Shown here piece after piece: positions 1 to 9,084 of a stretch of 64,000 nucleotides of DNA; the first letter of the stretch is position 1; each line of letters opens with the position of its first letter. The stretch spans positions 62,001 through 126,000 of the forward strand of contig CAVYPD010000003.1 of NCBI GenBank assembly GCA_963770275.1, written 5' to 3'. Source of the DNA: Roseiarcus sp963770275 (GTDB taxonomy: Bacteria > Pseudomonadota > Alphaproteobacteria > Rhizobiales > Beijerinckiaceae). The notes beneath the pieces were generated by a model, which saw only the letters and a program-made list of their open reading frames with translations, made no database searches and was not told the DNA's origin. Both the position numbers and the translations under genes were made by a program.

Positions 1-182
1 ATGATCTGCCCGAACTTGCGGATCGGCGCGCCTTCTTCGACCGAGACCACCGCCATCTTGTGGCCCTTCGGAACGCGCTGGCGAGCGGCGACGCCTGACG
101 GTTCAGATCCAGCTGAAATGTCGTCAATCGCGATGATCACGTTGTCCGAAGGGTCGAGGCGCAGAGCGCGTGGCGTGGTCAT
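1..182 (-). CDS. UxaA-family sugar-acid dehydratase, N-terminal part (cut by window edge)
   Basis: Reading the minus strand from an ATG at 182 gives about 60 residues before the window ends. They begin MTTPRALRLDPSDNVIIAID and continue with an ARQRVPKGHKMAV stretch and a KFGQI end. This is the pattern of the small SAF domain that opens altronate/galactarate dehydratases (UxaA/GarD family), enzymes that dehydrate sugar acids to 2-keto-3-deoxy acids. In some members the SAF part and the catalytic part are separate proteins, and the window does not show which form this is. It lies 31 bp downstream of the GntR regulator on the same strand and is divergent from the XylX-like dehydratase, so all are probably one sugar-acid regulon. 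The substrate cannot be told from this fragment. Confidence 0.75.
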   Translation of the reverse strand, partial: MTTPRALRLDPSDNVIIAIDDISAGSEPSGVAARQRVPKGHKMAVVSVEEGAPIRKFGQI

Positions 183-213
183 GATTGTCGTCTTTTGGTT
201 ACGTGGGTTGGTC

Positions 214-939
214 TTATGGGGAGAAAAGTTCTGGCTGTCGCTTGGCGAGATCCTCGAGCCGCGTGGCCGTGATCCTGAGGTGCTGCTTCATCGCGTCACA
301 CGCGGCGGTCGGATCTTCGGCCTCGATCGCACGCGGCGATCGCGGCGTGCTCGTTCAGGCTGGCGCGAAGCTGCTCGGACGTAGAACATAGTCAGTCTGC
401 GCGTTCTTTCCAGATGGACACGCAGAGACTCGAGGACATCGGCGGAGCGCGCCATCCCTAAGCCGGCGGTCAATATCTGATGGAACGCCACGTCGAGTCG
501 CGTAAAACGTCGCTCGATCCTTCTCGGCGACCGCCGCGACTTCCTGCCTGAGGTTGGCGGCGAGCGCATCCTTGTCGGCGCGCGTCATCCGGCGCGCGGC
601 CTCGGCCGCGATTTCCCCCTCGAGCGCGCTGCGAATGAACAGACGCTCGCGCGCGTCATTGAGCGAAATTCGCGCGACGAACGAGCCGTGCTGCGGCGCA
701 ACGTCGACGAGACGATCGTAGGCCAGGCGGCTGACGGCGGCGGAAACGGGAAAGCGGGAAACCTGGAGTTTTTCGCACAATCCGGTCTTGTCGATCAAAC
801 TCCCGGGCTCGAGCGCGCCGGAGAGAATCGCTTCCTTCAATTCGCCGTAGACGGCGTCCGCCTTCGAATAGGCGCCTTTTGTCAAATCCTGCCCGCCGCT
901 CAAAGCGAAGCGAGACGCTTCGCCTCCTCCCGCTAACAT
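214..939 (-). CDS. GntR-family (FCD-type) transcriptional regulator, frame-broken
   Basis: The N-terminal half reads through a GntR winged helix (AVYGELKEAILSGALEPGS, then LCEKLQVSRFPVSAAVSRL), followed by the start of an FCD ligand domain. The frame breaks near the A run at 504-507. It resumes in a second frame as LDVAFHQILTAGLGMARSAD, moves to a third frame with EQLRASLNEHAAIAA near 330-385, and finishes in yet another with a DAMKQHLRITATRLEDLA tail ending at TAA 216-214. Joined, it is about 240 residues, normal for FadR/FCD regulators. Three indels make it either a real pseudogene or badly called sequence. By position it should control the flanking sugar-acid genes. The ATG at 939 lies inside a 12-bp palindrome. 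An alternative TTG at 885 would place that palindrome upstream as an operator. Confidence 0.75.
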
Positions 940-944
940 GTTAG
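933..944. promoter_or_regulatory. Perfect 12-bp palindrome, candidate GntR operator
   Basis: CTAACATGTTAG is its own reverse complement and sits in the short gap between the divergent GntR regulator and the XylX-like dehydratase. FCD-type GntR proteins bind short palindromes in such divergent intergenic regions. It overlaps the ATG used here for the regulator, which suits autoregulation or means the true start is downstream. Function is inferred from position and symmetry only. Confidence 0.4.
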
Positions 945-1001
945 AGGCTAGAGATGCGGCGCGGCCCCGTCAATCCTCAGACGCCGCGCAAGAGGACGCC
1001 C

Positions 1002-2180
1002 ATGCCGATGCTCGACCTGCGCGAGGAAACCACGCTGCCCGCGGACGGCTTCGCCGGCGCTCTGGCGGCTCGCGTTTGGCTCCCGGACATGAGCGGCCCT
1101 TCGGTCGTCGCGATCAGGGAGAAGGGCGTCTTCGACGTCAGCGCCGTGTTTCCGACCATGCGCGATCTTTGCGAAACGTCGTCGCCGGCCCAGGCGCTGC
1201 GTGCGGCAGAGGGTCCGCGCATTGGGGCGCTCAGCGACATTCTCGCTCACACGCCCCGCGATAGCGGAGGGTCGAACAACCCGCGTTTGCTCGCGCCCAT
1301 CGACCTGCAGGCGATCAAGGCGGCGGGCGTCACCTTTGCTCAGTCGCTCCTCGAGCGCGTGATCGAAGAACGGGCGCGCGGCAGCCGCGAAGGCGCGGCG
1401 AAGGCGCGCGAGGAGATCGTGAGCGTTCTGGGCGATGATCTCAGCACGCTCAAGCCGGGCTCGCCCGCGGCGATGCGGCTCAAGGATGCGCTGGTCAAGG
1501 CCGGCGCCTGGTCGCAATATCTAGAAGTCGGCATTGGCCCCGACGCAGAAGTGTTCACCAAGAGTCAGCCGATGTCGGCGGTCGGAACGGGCGACGACGC
1601 GGGGTTTCACAAGGCCTCCCTCTGGAACAATCCCGAACCCGAGGTCGCGCTCGCGGTCGCCTCCAGTGGGACGATCGTCGGCGCGACGCTCGCAAACGAC
1701 GTCAATCTGCGTGACGTCGAGGGACGCTCGGCGCTCCTGCTCGGCAAGGCGAAAGACCAGAACGCGAGTTGCGCGATCGGCCCGTTTTTGCGCTTCTTCG
1801 ATGAGACCTTCACGCTTGACGACGTGCGGAAGGCGACAATCTCACTCGTGGTCGAAGGCGAGGACGGCTTTCGTCTCGAGGGTGGCTCGTCGATGGCCAA
1901 GATCAGCCGCGATCCGAGCGATCTCGCCGCGCAAACCATCGGCGCGAGCCACGCCTATCCTGACGGTTTCGTCCTTTTGCTCGGCACGATGTTCGCTCCC
2001 GTGGCCGATCGCGGCGCTCCAGGCATGGGTTTCACGCACAAGACAGGCGATATCGTCACGATCAGCGCAGAGAAACTCGGACGGCTCGTCAATCGCATGC
2101 GGCCATGCGAAGAGTGCGAACGATGGACCTTCGGCATTGGAGCGCTGATGCGCAATCTTGCCAAACGGGGCTTGATTTAG
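1002..2180 (+). CDS. xylX: Fumarylacetoacetate-hydrolase-fold 2-keto-3-deoxy-pentonate dehydratase, XylX-like
   Basis: This 392-residue protein matches the FAH-fold dehydratase of the Weimberg pathway, which converts 2-keto-3-deoxy-D-xylonate (or a related 2-keto-3-deoxy acid) to 2-oxoglutarate semialdehyde. Diagnostic stretches are LLAPIDLQAIKAAGVTFAQS near residue 95, YLEVGIGPDAEVFTKSQPMS near 175, a NNPEPEVAL motif holding a predicted metal-ligand Glu, GATLANDVNLRD, and a C-terminal TFGIGALMRNLAKRG. I start at ATG 1002 because AGAGGA lies 5 bases upstream; an in-frame ATG at 954 has no such site. The ketoglutarate-semialdehyde dehydrogenase that would take its product follows 44 bp downstream. 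The exact sugar (D-xylose, L-arabinose or a uronate) is not settled by sequence. Confidence 0.85.
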   Translation: MPMLDLREETTLPADGFAGALAARVWLPDMSGPSVVAIREKGVFDVSAVFPTMRDLCETSSPAQALRAAEGPRIGALSDILAHTPRDSGGSNNPRLLAPIDLQAIKAAGVTFAQSLLERVIEERARGSREGAAKAREEIVSVLGDDLSTLKPGSPAAMRLKDALVKAGAWSQYLEVGIGPDAEVFTKSQPMSAVGTGDDAGFHKASLWNNPEPEVALAVASSGTIVGATLANDVNLRDVEGRSALLLGKAKDQNASCAIGPFLRFFDETFTLDDVRKATISLVVEGEDGFRLEGGSSMAKISRDPSDLAAQTIGASHAYPDGFVLLLGTMFAPVADRGAPGMGFTHKTGDIVTISAEKLGRLVNRMRPCEECERWTFGIGALMRNLAKRGLI

Positions 2181-2224
2181 GCGCCCACACACCAGAAATT
2201 TAGTCGTTGACTTAGGGACAGAGC

Positions 2225-3661
2225 ATGGGCGCGCACCAGAACTTTATCGCCGGAGAATGGGTCGACGGTTTGAGTGTCACTCGCGACATCAACCCATCGA
2301 ACACGAACGACCTTGTCGGCGAATACGCGCAAGCCGACGCAGCACAGACGAACGCCGCGATCGAGGCTGCGCATGCGGCGTTCCCGGCGTGGTCGCGGAC
2401 GACGCCTCAGGAGCGGCATGACATTCTGCTGCGAGCCTCGACCGAAATCCTCGCCCGGCGCGAGGAGCTCGGGCGCCTGCTCTCGCGCGAAGAAGGCAAG
2501 ACCCTTGCGGAAGGCATTGGCGAGGCGACCCGAGCCGGACAGATCTTCGACTTCTTCGCTGGCGAAGTGCTGCGGATTCCGGGAGAGAAGTTCGCCAGCG
2601 TGCGGCCGAATATCGACATCGAGATCACGCGCGACCCGCTGGGGGTCGTCGGCATTATCGCGCCGTGGAACTTTCCGCTCGCAATCCCCTCCTGGAAGAT
2701 CGCGCCGGCGCTCGCCTATGGCAACACGGTTGTGTTCAAGCCCGCGGATCTCGTTCCCGGCTGCGCCCACGCGCTCTCTGAAATTATCGTCCGCGCCGGC
2801 GTTCCCAAGGGCGTATTCAATCTCGTCATCGGGCGGGGTTCGGTGGTCGGCCAGGCCATCCTCGAGCACAAGAAAGTCGACGCGGTCACATTCACAGGCT
2901 CGGTTACGACCGGCGCCAAGGTCGCGGCCGCCTGCGCGAAAGCCATGCGACGGTTCCAACTCGAAATGGGCGGCAAAAATCCACTTGTCGTTCTCGCCGA
3001 CGCTGATCTTAAGAATGCGGTCGAATGCGCGGTCAACGGCGCCTATTTCTCGACCGGGCAGCGCTGCACCGCGTCGTCACGCCTCATTGTCGAGGAGCCG
3101 ATTTACCGGCGCTTCGCGGATGCGCTCACGGAGCGGATGCGCGGACTCGTCGTCGACGACGCGCTGAAACCCGGAACACACATCGGGCCGGTGGTCGACG
3201 CATCGCAGTTCGAGCAGGATCTGTCCTACATCGGGATCGGCCAAGGCGAAGGCGCGAAGCTGGCGCTCGGCGGAGAACGGCTCAATCGAGCCACCCCCGG
3301 CTTCTATATGGCCCCTGCCCTCTTCCTTGACGCCGACAACACGATGCGCATCTCCCGCGAGGAGATCTTCGGACCCGTGTCGGCGATGATTCCGGCGCGC
3401 GATTACGATCACGCCTTGGCGATCGCCAATGACACGGAGTTCGGCCTGTGCGCCGGCATCTGCACCACGAGCCTGAAGCACGCCTCCCACTTCAAGCGCA
3501 ATGTTGAAGTCGGCATGGCGATGGTCAACCTGCCGACGGCAGGCGTCGACTATCACGCGCCATTCGGCGGCCGTAAGGCTTCGAACCTCGGGCCCCGCGA
3601 ACAGGGGCGCTACGCGGCCGAGTTCTATACGACCGTGAAGACCGCCTACACGCAGCCGTAA
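2225..3661 (+). CDS. NAD(P)-dependent 2-oxoglutarate-semialdehyde dehydrogenase (aldehyde dehydrogenase superfamily)
   Basis: The 478-residue protein is a complete aldehyde dehydrogenase. It has the cofactor-site motif APWNFPLAIPSWK at about 146-158, the general base Glu247 in FQLEMGGKNP, the nucleophile Cys281 in FSTGQRCTASSR, and the EEIFGPV motif near the C terminus. The family oxidises aldehydes to acids. Placed directly after an XylX-like dehydratase, it most likely oxidises 2-oxoglutarate semialdehyde to 2-oxoglutarate, the last step of the Weimberg route, feeding the TCA cycle. Closely related enzymes act on succinate semialdehyde, so the substrate is inferred from the neighbour. Confidence 0.88.
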   Translation: MGAHQNFIAGEWVDGLSVTRDINPSNTNDLVGEYAQADAAQTNAAIEAAHAAFPAWSRTTPQERHDILLRASTEILARREELGRLLSREEGKTLAEGIGEATRAGQIFDFFAGEVLRIPGEKFASVRPNIDIEITRDPLGVVGIIAPWNFPLAIPSWKIAPALAYGNTVVFKPADLVPGCAHALSEIIVRAGVPKGVFNLVIGRGSVVGQAILEHKKVDAVTFTGSVTTGAKVAAACAKAMRRFQLEMGGKNPLVVLADADLKNAVECAVNGAYFSTGQRCTASSRLIVEEPIYRRFADALTERMRGLVVDDALKPGTHIGPVVDASQFEQDLSYIGIGQGEGAKLALGGERLNRATPGFYMAPALFLDADNTMRISREEIFGPVSAMIPARDYDHALAIANDTEFGLCAGICTTSLKHASHFKRNVEVGMAMVNLPTAGVDYHAPFGGRKASNLGPREQGRYAAEFYTTVKTAYTQP

Positions 3662-3697
3662 GCGGGCGGACGGCGGCTCGCTGGGACGATAACGACG

Positions 3698-4627
3698 ATG
3701 ATCATGATCTCCGGCGAGGCGCTGATCGATCTCATCCCCGATCCGGTCAAGGCCAACGCCTATGACGCTGTACTAGGCGGCTCGCCCTACAACGTGGCAA
3801 TTGGGCTGGCTCGGCTTGGCGCCCCGACCGCCTTCATCTCGCGCCTTTCCGCGGACGGGAATGGTGAAGCGCTCGCCGGCGCCCTCGCCGCGAATGGGGT
3901 CGACCTGAGCTTCGTCGCGCGCGACATGCGCCCGACGTCACTCGCCTTTGTTATGCGCGGCACCGCCAAGACGGGCTCGCGCTATTCCTTCTACCTCGAT
4001 GGGACGGCTTACGACGGCCCGTGGCCGTTTCCCGCCGAATGGCCAAGCGCGGCGCGACACCTGCACGTTGGATCCTTCGCCGCCGTGGAGCGCCACGGAC
4101 AGACGGTGGTCGAAGCGATGCGGCTTGCGTCCTCGCGCGCTACCGTGAGCTTCGATCCCAACATCCGCCCGTTTGTGACCCCAGACCGCGAGGCAGTCGG
4201 GCCGCTGGTGGAACGCCACATTTCGCACGCTCGCGTCGTCAAGGCGAGCGAGGAGGATCTCGAATGGCTCTACCCCGGTCGCGGCTTTGAGGAGAGCCTT
4301 GCCTTGTGGGCGAAGGCTGGTCCGCGATTTTGTGTCGCAACGCTCGGTGAGCGCGGGGCCCTCGCAATGCTCGGGAAGGAGCGGATCGAGGTCCCAGCGC
4401 CGCAGGTCGAGGTCGTCGACACTGTCGGCGCGGGGGACAGCTTCATGTCAGCGCTTCTATCGGCGATGGACCGCGACCACGCGCTCGGAGCCGAGGCGCC
4501 CACGCCATCTCGAAGCGAACTCGAAAGGTGGCTCCGCTTTGCGGCGGCCGCCTCTGCAATCACCTGCACACGCAAGGGCTCAGATCCGCCGACGCTCAAG
4601 GAAGTCCAAGCGGCGCTGGGGGCATGA
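3698..4627 (+). CDS. PfkB-family sugar kinase (fructokinase-like)
   Basis: The 309-residue ribokinase-fold protein opens with ISGEALIDLIPD and a GGSPYNVAIGLARLG substrate-site motif. It carries the PfkB signature DTVGAGDSFMSALL near residue 245, where the Asp is the catalytic base and the GAGD loop is the anion hole. This pattern is typical of bacterial fructokinases. It follows the semialdehyde dehydrogenase by 36 bp and probably shares its transcript. In this sugar-acid locus it could phosphorylate fructose or a 2-keto-3-deoxy sugar acid, and the sequence does not separate these options. Confidence 0.8.
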   Translation: MIMISGEALIDLIPDPVKANAYDAVLGGSPYNVAIGLARLGAPTAFISRLSADGNGEALAGALAANGVDLSFVARDMRPTSLAFVMRGTAKTGSRYSFYLDGTAYDGPWPFPAEWPSAARHLHVGSFAAVERHGQTVVEAMRLASSRATVSFDPNIRPFVTPDREAVGPLVERHISHARVVKASEEDLEWLYPGRGFEESLALWAKAGPRFCVATLGERGALAMLGKERIEVPAPQVEVVDTVGAGDSFMSALLSAMDRDHALGAEAPTPSRSELERWLRFAAAASAITCTRKGSDPPTLKEVQAALGA

Positions 4628-4737
4628 TTGGAAACCTGCGTTAGCGCTCACTAAGTAAAGGAACAAAGATAACGAACGTTGCCGGCGCTAATCGACTGGT
4701 CTAAAATCGCAATCGTACACGAATAGGAATCAACCTT

Positions 4738-5148
4738 ATGGCGTCGAGCGACGCTCTGCCTGGTTCGCGTCGTCCGCGGCCGTTGTCACCACATCTGAGT
4801 ATCTATCGCGTGACCATGACGATGGCGATGTCGATCGCCCACCGGATCAGCGGCGTCGCTCTCTATTTTGGCGTCCTGGTGCTGGCCTGGTTTCTCATCG
4901 CCGCCTCGGCAGACGCCTCGGCCTTCGCCGTCTTCTCCGAGTTTATCGGATCCTTCATCGGGCGCGTCGTCCTGTTCGTCGTGACGTGGGCGCTCTTCCA
5001 TCACCTCGTCGGGGGCTTTCGTCATATCTTTTGGGACGCGGGCTATGGTCTCGACGCGCCATTGCGCGATCAGATGGCGTGGGCGACCTTGATCGGAGGC
5101 TTCGCGTTGACGGTTCTCGTGTGGATTATCGGCTTGGCGATTCGGTAA
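4738..5148 (+). CDS. sdhC: Succinate dehydrogenase cytochrome b556 subunit
   Basis: At 136 residues it has the SdhC hallmark RPLSPHLSIYRVTMTM, the MSIAHRISG stretch with the conserved Ser/Arg of the quinone site, three hydrophobic membrane spans, and the heme-ligand region HHLVGGFRHIFWD. It anchors the SDH catalytic subunits and forms half of the quinone site of complex II. It is the first gene of the sdhCDAB operon, after a 110-bp gap from the kinase gene. Confidence 0.95.
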   Translation: MASSDALPGSRRPRPLSPHLSIYRVTMTMAMSIAHRISGVALYFGVLVLAWFLIAASADASAFAVFSEFIGSFIGRVVLFVVTWALFHHLVGGFRHIFWDAGYGLDAPLRDQMAWATLIGGFALTVLVWIIGLAIR

Positions 5149-5162
5149 GGGGAAGCACGCGA

Positions 5163-5552
5163 TTGGCCGATCACCCAAGCGATCTGCGCACCCCCCTCAG
5201 CAGGGTCCGGTTTCTTGGCTCTGCGCGCATGGGAACGAACGAGGCGTGGCTCATTCACTTGACCTCGCTCGCGCTCGTGCCCCTTACGATTTGTTTCGTC
5301 TGGCTGATGCTCGACCTCTTGCGCAAGGACTACAATGGCGTGCGAGCGGAACTCACGCATCCAATCCCGGCAATCCTGCTGCTGGCTTTCATTTTCGCCG
5401 GCATTGTCCATATGGAGCTGGGTATGCGCTCCGTCATTGTCGACTACGTCGGCGGTCGGTTGCGCGCTTGGGCGCTGGCGGCCAACACCTGCTTTGCCGC
5501 GCTTCTGGCGCTCGCCTGCCTCTACGCGACGTTGCGGGTCGCATTTACCTGA
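5163..5552 (+). CDS. sdhD: Succinate dehydrogenase hydrophobic membrane anchor subunit
   Basis: The 129-residue product has the SdhD opening ADHPSDLRTPLSRVRFLGSA and three hydrophobic spans, with a HMELGMRSVIVDYV motif that supplies the b-heme His and quinone-site Asp-Tyr. I start at TTG 5163 because AAGGGGA sits about 9 bases upstream and the family N terminus begins exactly there. Upstream in-frame ATGs would run through sdhC. It lies 14 bp after sdhC. Confidence 0.92.
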   Translation: MADHPSDLRTPLSRVRFLGSARMGTNEAWLIHLTSLALVPLTICFVWLMLDLLRKDYNGVRAELTHPIPAILLLAFIFAGIVHMELGMRSVIVDYVGGRLRAWALAANTCFAALLALACLYATLRVAFT

Positions 5553-5577
5553 GCAAACCTCAAGAAGACGGACATCC

Positions 5578-7413
5578 ATGGCGACCAATGGCTCTTCGAT
5601 GCAGAGCGCGCCGGCGCTCGGAGGCAAGGCCTATCCGATCACCGACCACACGTTCGATGTCGTTGTGGTTGGCGCGGGCGGCTCTGGCCTGAGGGCGAGC
5701 GTCGGCTGCGCCCAGGCCGGCTTGCGCACGGCGTGCATTTCGAAAGTGTTTCCCACGCGTTCGCACACCGTCGCGGCGCAGGGCGGAATTTCGGCTTCCC
5801 TCGGCAACATGGGGCCGGACGACTGGCGCTGGCATATGTACGACACCGTCAAGGGCGCGGACTGGCTCGGCGACCAGGATGCGATCGAATACCTCTGCCG
5901 CAACGCGCCCTCCGCCGTCTACGAGCTCGACCATTGGGGCGTGCCGTTCTCGCGCACCGAAGAAGGAAAGATCTACCAGCGCCCATTCGGCGGCATGACG
6001 ACCGACTATGGCAAGGGCATCGCGCAACGGACCTGCGCCGCCGCCGACCGGACTGGCCACGCCATCCTGCACACGCTCTACGGTCAGGCCCTGCGGGCGA
6101 AGTGCCAATTCTTCATCGAATATTTTGCGATCGATCTCATCCGGGACGCCGAGGGCGCGGTGCGCGGCGTCGTCTGCCTCAAGCTGGATGACGGAACGAT
6201 CCATCGGTTCCGCGCCCAAACGACTGTGCTGGCCACCGGCGGCTATGGCCGCGCTTATTTCTCAGCCACTTCGGCTCACACCTGCACCGGCGACGGCAAC
6301 GCGATGGCGCTGCGCGCGGGCCTGCCGCTCCAGGATATGGAGTTCGTGCAATTCCATCCGACCGGCATCTATGGGGCCGGCTGCCTCATTACAGAAGGTG
6401 CGCGCGGCGAAGGAGGCTACCTTATCAATTCGGAGGGCGAGCGCTTCATGGAGCGTCACGCGCCGTCAGCCAAGGACCTCGCCTCACGCGACGTGGTCAG
6501 CCGCGCGATGACGATGGAGATTCGCGAGGGCCGCGGTGTCGGCAAGGACAAGGACCACATCTACCTGCACCTCGACCACCTCGACCCCAAGGTGCTGCAT
6601 GAACGGCTACCCGGTATTTCCGAGAGCGCCCGGATCTTCGCCGGCGTCGATCTGACCAAGGAGCCGATCCCCGTCCTGCCAACCGTGCACTACAATATGG
6701 GGGGCATTCCGACCAACTATCACGGCGAGGTTCTGACCAAGATCAACGGCGATCCCGACGCGACCGTGCCGGGACTGATGGCGCTGGGCGAGGCGGCGTG
6801 CGTGTCGGTCCATGGCGCGAACCGGCTCGGTTCCAATTCGCTCATCGACCTCGTCGTCTTCGGCCGCGCCGCTGGCTTGCGCGCCGCCGAGATGCTGAAG
6901 CCCGGCGACAAACAACCCGAGCTCGCTAAAGATAGCGCCGATTTCGCGCTCTCCCGGCTCGATCGGTTCCGCAACGCGAAGGGCAAGACTCCGACCGCGG
7001 CGCTTCGCCTCGATATGCAGCGCGTGATGCAGGATAATTGCGCCGTCTTCCGAACCGGCGAAGTTCTCACCGAAGGCAAGGAAAAGATTCACGCCGCTTG
7101 GCGCGCCGGCGCCGACGTCTCGGTGACGGACCGCTCGCTCATCTGGAACTCCGATCTCATCGAGACGCTTGAATACGACAATCTGATCGCTCAGGCGGTG
7201 GTGACGATGGAAGGCGCTCTTAACCGCCTCGAGAGCCGTGGCGCGCATGCGCGTGAGGATTACCCCAAGCGCGACGATGTCAACTGGATGAAGCATACGC
7301 TGGCTTGGATCGATCCTGACAAACAGACAGTCACGATCGACTACCGGCCGGTTCACACCTATACGATGAGCAACGATATCGGCTACATCGAGCCAAAGGC
7401 GCGGGTGTATTGA
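5578..7413 (+). CDS. sdhA: Succinate dehydrogenase flavoprotein subunit
   Basis: This 611-residue protein oxidises succinate to fumarate and passes electrons to SdhB. It has the FAD dinucleotide motif VVVVGAGGSGLRA near residue 28, the SHTVAAQGGI stretch with the His that covalently binds FAD, the active-site segments FVQFHPTGIYG and EGARGEGG, and the C-terminal HGANRLGSNSL. Start ATG 5578 fits the usual N terminus. Upstream in-frame codons overlap sdhD. Length is normal. Confidence 0.97.
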   Translation: MATNGSSMQSAPALGGKAYPITDHTFDVVVVGAGGSGLRASVGCAQAGLRTACISKVFPTRSHTVAAQGGISASLGNMGPDDWRWHMYDTVKGADWLGDQDAIEYLCRNAPSAVYELDHWGVPFSRTEEGKIYQRPFGGMTTDYGKGIAQRTCAAADRTGHAILHTLYGQALRAKCQFFIEYFAIDLIRDAEGAVRGVVCLKLDDGTIHRFRAQTTVLATGGYGRAYFSATSAHTCTGDGNAMALRAGLPLQDMEFVQFHPTGIYGAGCLITEGARGEGGYLINSEGERFMERHAPSAKDLASRDVVSRAMTMEIREGRGVGKDKDHIYLHLDHLDPKVLHERLPGISESARIFAGVDLTKEPIPVLPTVHYNMGGIPTNYHGEVLTKINGDPDATVPGLMALGEAACVSVHGANRLGSNSLIDLVVFGRAAGLRAAEMLKPGDKQPELAKDSADFALSRLDRFRNAKGKTPTAALRLDMQRVMQDNCAVFRTGEVLTEGKEKIHAAWRAGADVSVTDRSLIWNSDLIETLEYDNLIAQAVVTMEGALNRLESRGAHAREDYPKRDDVNWMKHTLAWIDPDKQTVTIDYRPVHTYTMSNDIGYIEPKARVY

Positions 7414-7460
7414 GGCATCGCTTGCGGGCCACGAGATCTTCGGGAATTGGATAAGCCGCT

Positions 7461-8240
7461 ATGGTTCAGCTGACGCTCCCCGAAAACTCGCGCATCAAGC
7501 CCGGCAAGACCTGGCCGAAGTCCGCCAATGCGAAAAAGACGACCGAGTTCCGCATCTATCGGTGGAACCCGGATGATGGCGCCAATCCGCACATCGACAC
7601 TTATTTCGTCGACCGCGACGATTGCGGCCCGATGGTTCTCGACGCGCTCATCTGGATCAAATCCAAGATCAATTCGACGCTCACCTTCCGCCGCTCCTGT
7701 CGAGAGGGCGTGTGCGGCTCGTGCGCGATGAACATCAGCGGAGGTAACACACTCGCCTGCACGCGCGGCATCGACGAGACCCCGGGGCCAGTAACGATCT
7801 ATCCACTGCCGCACCAGGAAGTTATCAAGGACCTCGTGCCCGACCTGTCGGTCTTCTTCGCACAGCATGCCTCAATCGAGCCGTGGCTAAAGACGGTTAG
7901 CCCGGCGCCTGAGAAGGAATGGCTGCAGGCTCCGGAAGATCGGTCGAAGCTCGACGGCCTTTACGAGTGCATTCTCTGCGCCTGCTGCTCTACCTCGTGC
8001 CCGAGCTACTGGTGGAACGGAGACCGCTATCTCGGTCCCGCGGTCCTGCTGCAAGCCTATCGCTGGCTTATCGACTCCCGTGATGAGGCGCAGGGCGAGC
8101 AACTCGATAATCTTGAGGATCCGTTCCGCCTCTATCGCTGCCACACCATCATGAACTGCGCCCAAACCTGCCCCAAAGGCCTGAATCCAGCCAAGGCGAT
8201 CGTTCACGTCAAGGAGATGATGGTTCAGCGGCGGCAGTGA
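7461..8240 (+). CDS. sdhB: Succinate dehydrogenase iron-sulfur subunit
   Basis: The 259-residue electron-transfer subunit shows the 2Fe-2S motif CREGVCGSCAMN with a later Cys near residue 97, the 4Fe-4S motif CILCACCSTSCPSYW, and the 3Fe-4S motif CAQTCPKGLNP. It relays electrons from the SdhA flavin to the quinone at SdhC/D. It is the last gene of the operon, 47 bp after sdhA. Confidence 0.97.
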   Translation: MVQLTLPENSRIKPGKTWPKSANAKKTTEFRIYRWNPDDGANPHIDTYFVDRDDCGPMVLDALIWIKSKINSTLTFRRSCREGVCGSCAMNISGGNTLACTRGIDETPGPVTIYPLPHQEVIKDLVPDLSVFFAQHASIEPWLKTVSPAPEKEWLQAPEDRSKLDGLYECILCACCSTSCPSYWWNGDRYLGPAVLLQAYRWLIDSRDEAQGEQLDNLEDPFRLYRCHTIMNCAQTCPKGLNPAKAIVHVKEMMVQRRQ

Positions 8241-8499
8241 AAGTCGCGCCAGGCACGCGGCTCGCGCCCTCTGGAATCCAAGCAAAACAGGTCTGATTTC
8301 TTTGGTTTGAATTAAATCGGAACTTTTCGATGGTTTACACCGTCGCCACACACCGCCGGAAAGAGCCCGTCGGCTGGAACTGGCCGGCGAGGCGTGCGAC
8401 GATCCGTTAAAGCGCTGGCGCGGCGAAGGCCCGTAATTGCAGATTCGCCAATACGATCTACGCCCGCGCTTTAAGGGAAACAACTTTAAGGAGGCCGGA

Positions 8500-9060
8500 A
8501 TGACGAAGACGACAGCGGCAAAAGAAACCAGCGCGCGAACGAGCAAGGATGTGCACGTGCGCGAGCGCCTCGGCACGCCGACCGATCTCAAGTCGGAAGC
8601 GACGCGCGATATTTCGGCCGCGCTCGCTGGATTGCTGGCCGATGTCTTCGCGCTCTATATGAAGACTAAGAACTTCCACTGGCACATGAGCGGCGCGCAT
8701 TTCCGCGACTACCATCTGCTTTTGGATGAGCACGGCGATCAGATTTTCGCCATGACCGACCCGATAGCCGAACGTGCGCGTAAGATCGGCGGGACGAGTT
8801 TGCGCTCGATCGGCGACATCTCCAGGCGCCAACGCCTTCTCGACAATGACGCCGATTATGTCGATCCAAAGGATATGCTCGCGGAGTTGCGCGACGACAA
8901 CAAGAGCCTGACGACGAGCATGCGTGAGGTCCACAACACGTGCGATGAATATGGTGACGTCGCGACCGCAAGCCTCCTCGAAGTCTGGATTGACGAGACC
9001 GAGCGCCGGACTTGGTTCCTGTTTGAGGCGACCCGCGGCGGCCCGGGGCAGAACGACTGA
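8500..9060 (+). CDS. dps: Dps-family ferritin-like DNA-protection protein
   Basis: The 186-residue protein has a Dps four-helix core. Its dinuclear ferroxidase ligands sit in TKNFHWHMSG and in the following LLDEHGDQ helix, placed between dimer-related subunits. The family forms 12-mers that oxidise and store iron with peroxide and can coat DNA. A basic, disordered N-terminal tail of about 40 residues (TKTTAAKETSARTSKDV) could bind DNA. I start at ATG 8500 after an AAGGAGG site at 8488-8494; the longer in-frame start at 8437 lacks one. It stands alone, convergent with the oxidoreductase at 9085. Confidence 0.9.
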   Translation: MTKTTAAKETSARTSKDVHVRERLGTPTDLKSEATRDISAALAGLLADVFALYMKTKNFHWHMSGAHFRDYHLLLDEHGDQIFAMTDPIAERARKIGGTSLRSIGDISRRQRLLDNDADYVDPKDMLAELRDDNKSLTTSMREVHNTCDEYGDVATASLLEVWIDETERRTWFLFEATRGGPGQND

Positions 9061-9084
9061 CGCGCTGGAGGCGCAACGGACGAC

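Noticed and set aside
1..384. Plus-strand open frame at the window start
   Set aside because: It is antisense to the UxaA fragment and the GntR gene, both of which show real family motifs.
8241..8499. Intrinsic terminator after sdhB
   Set aside because: There are short GC-rich repeats, but no stem followed by a T run is convincing.
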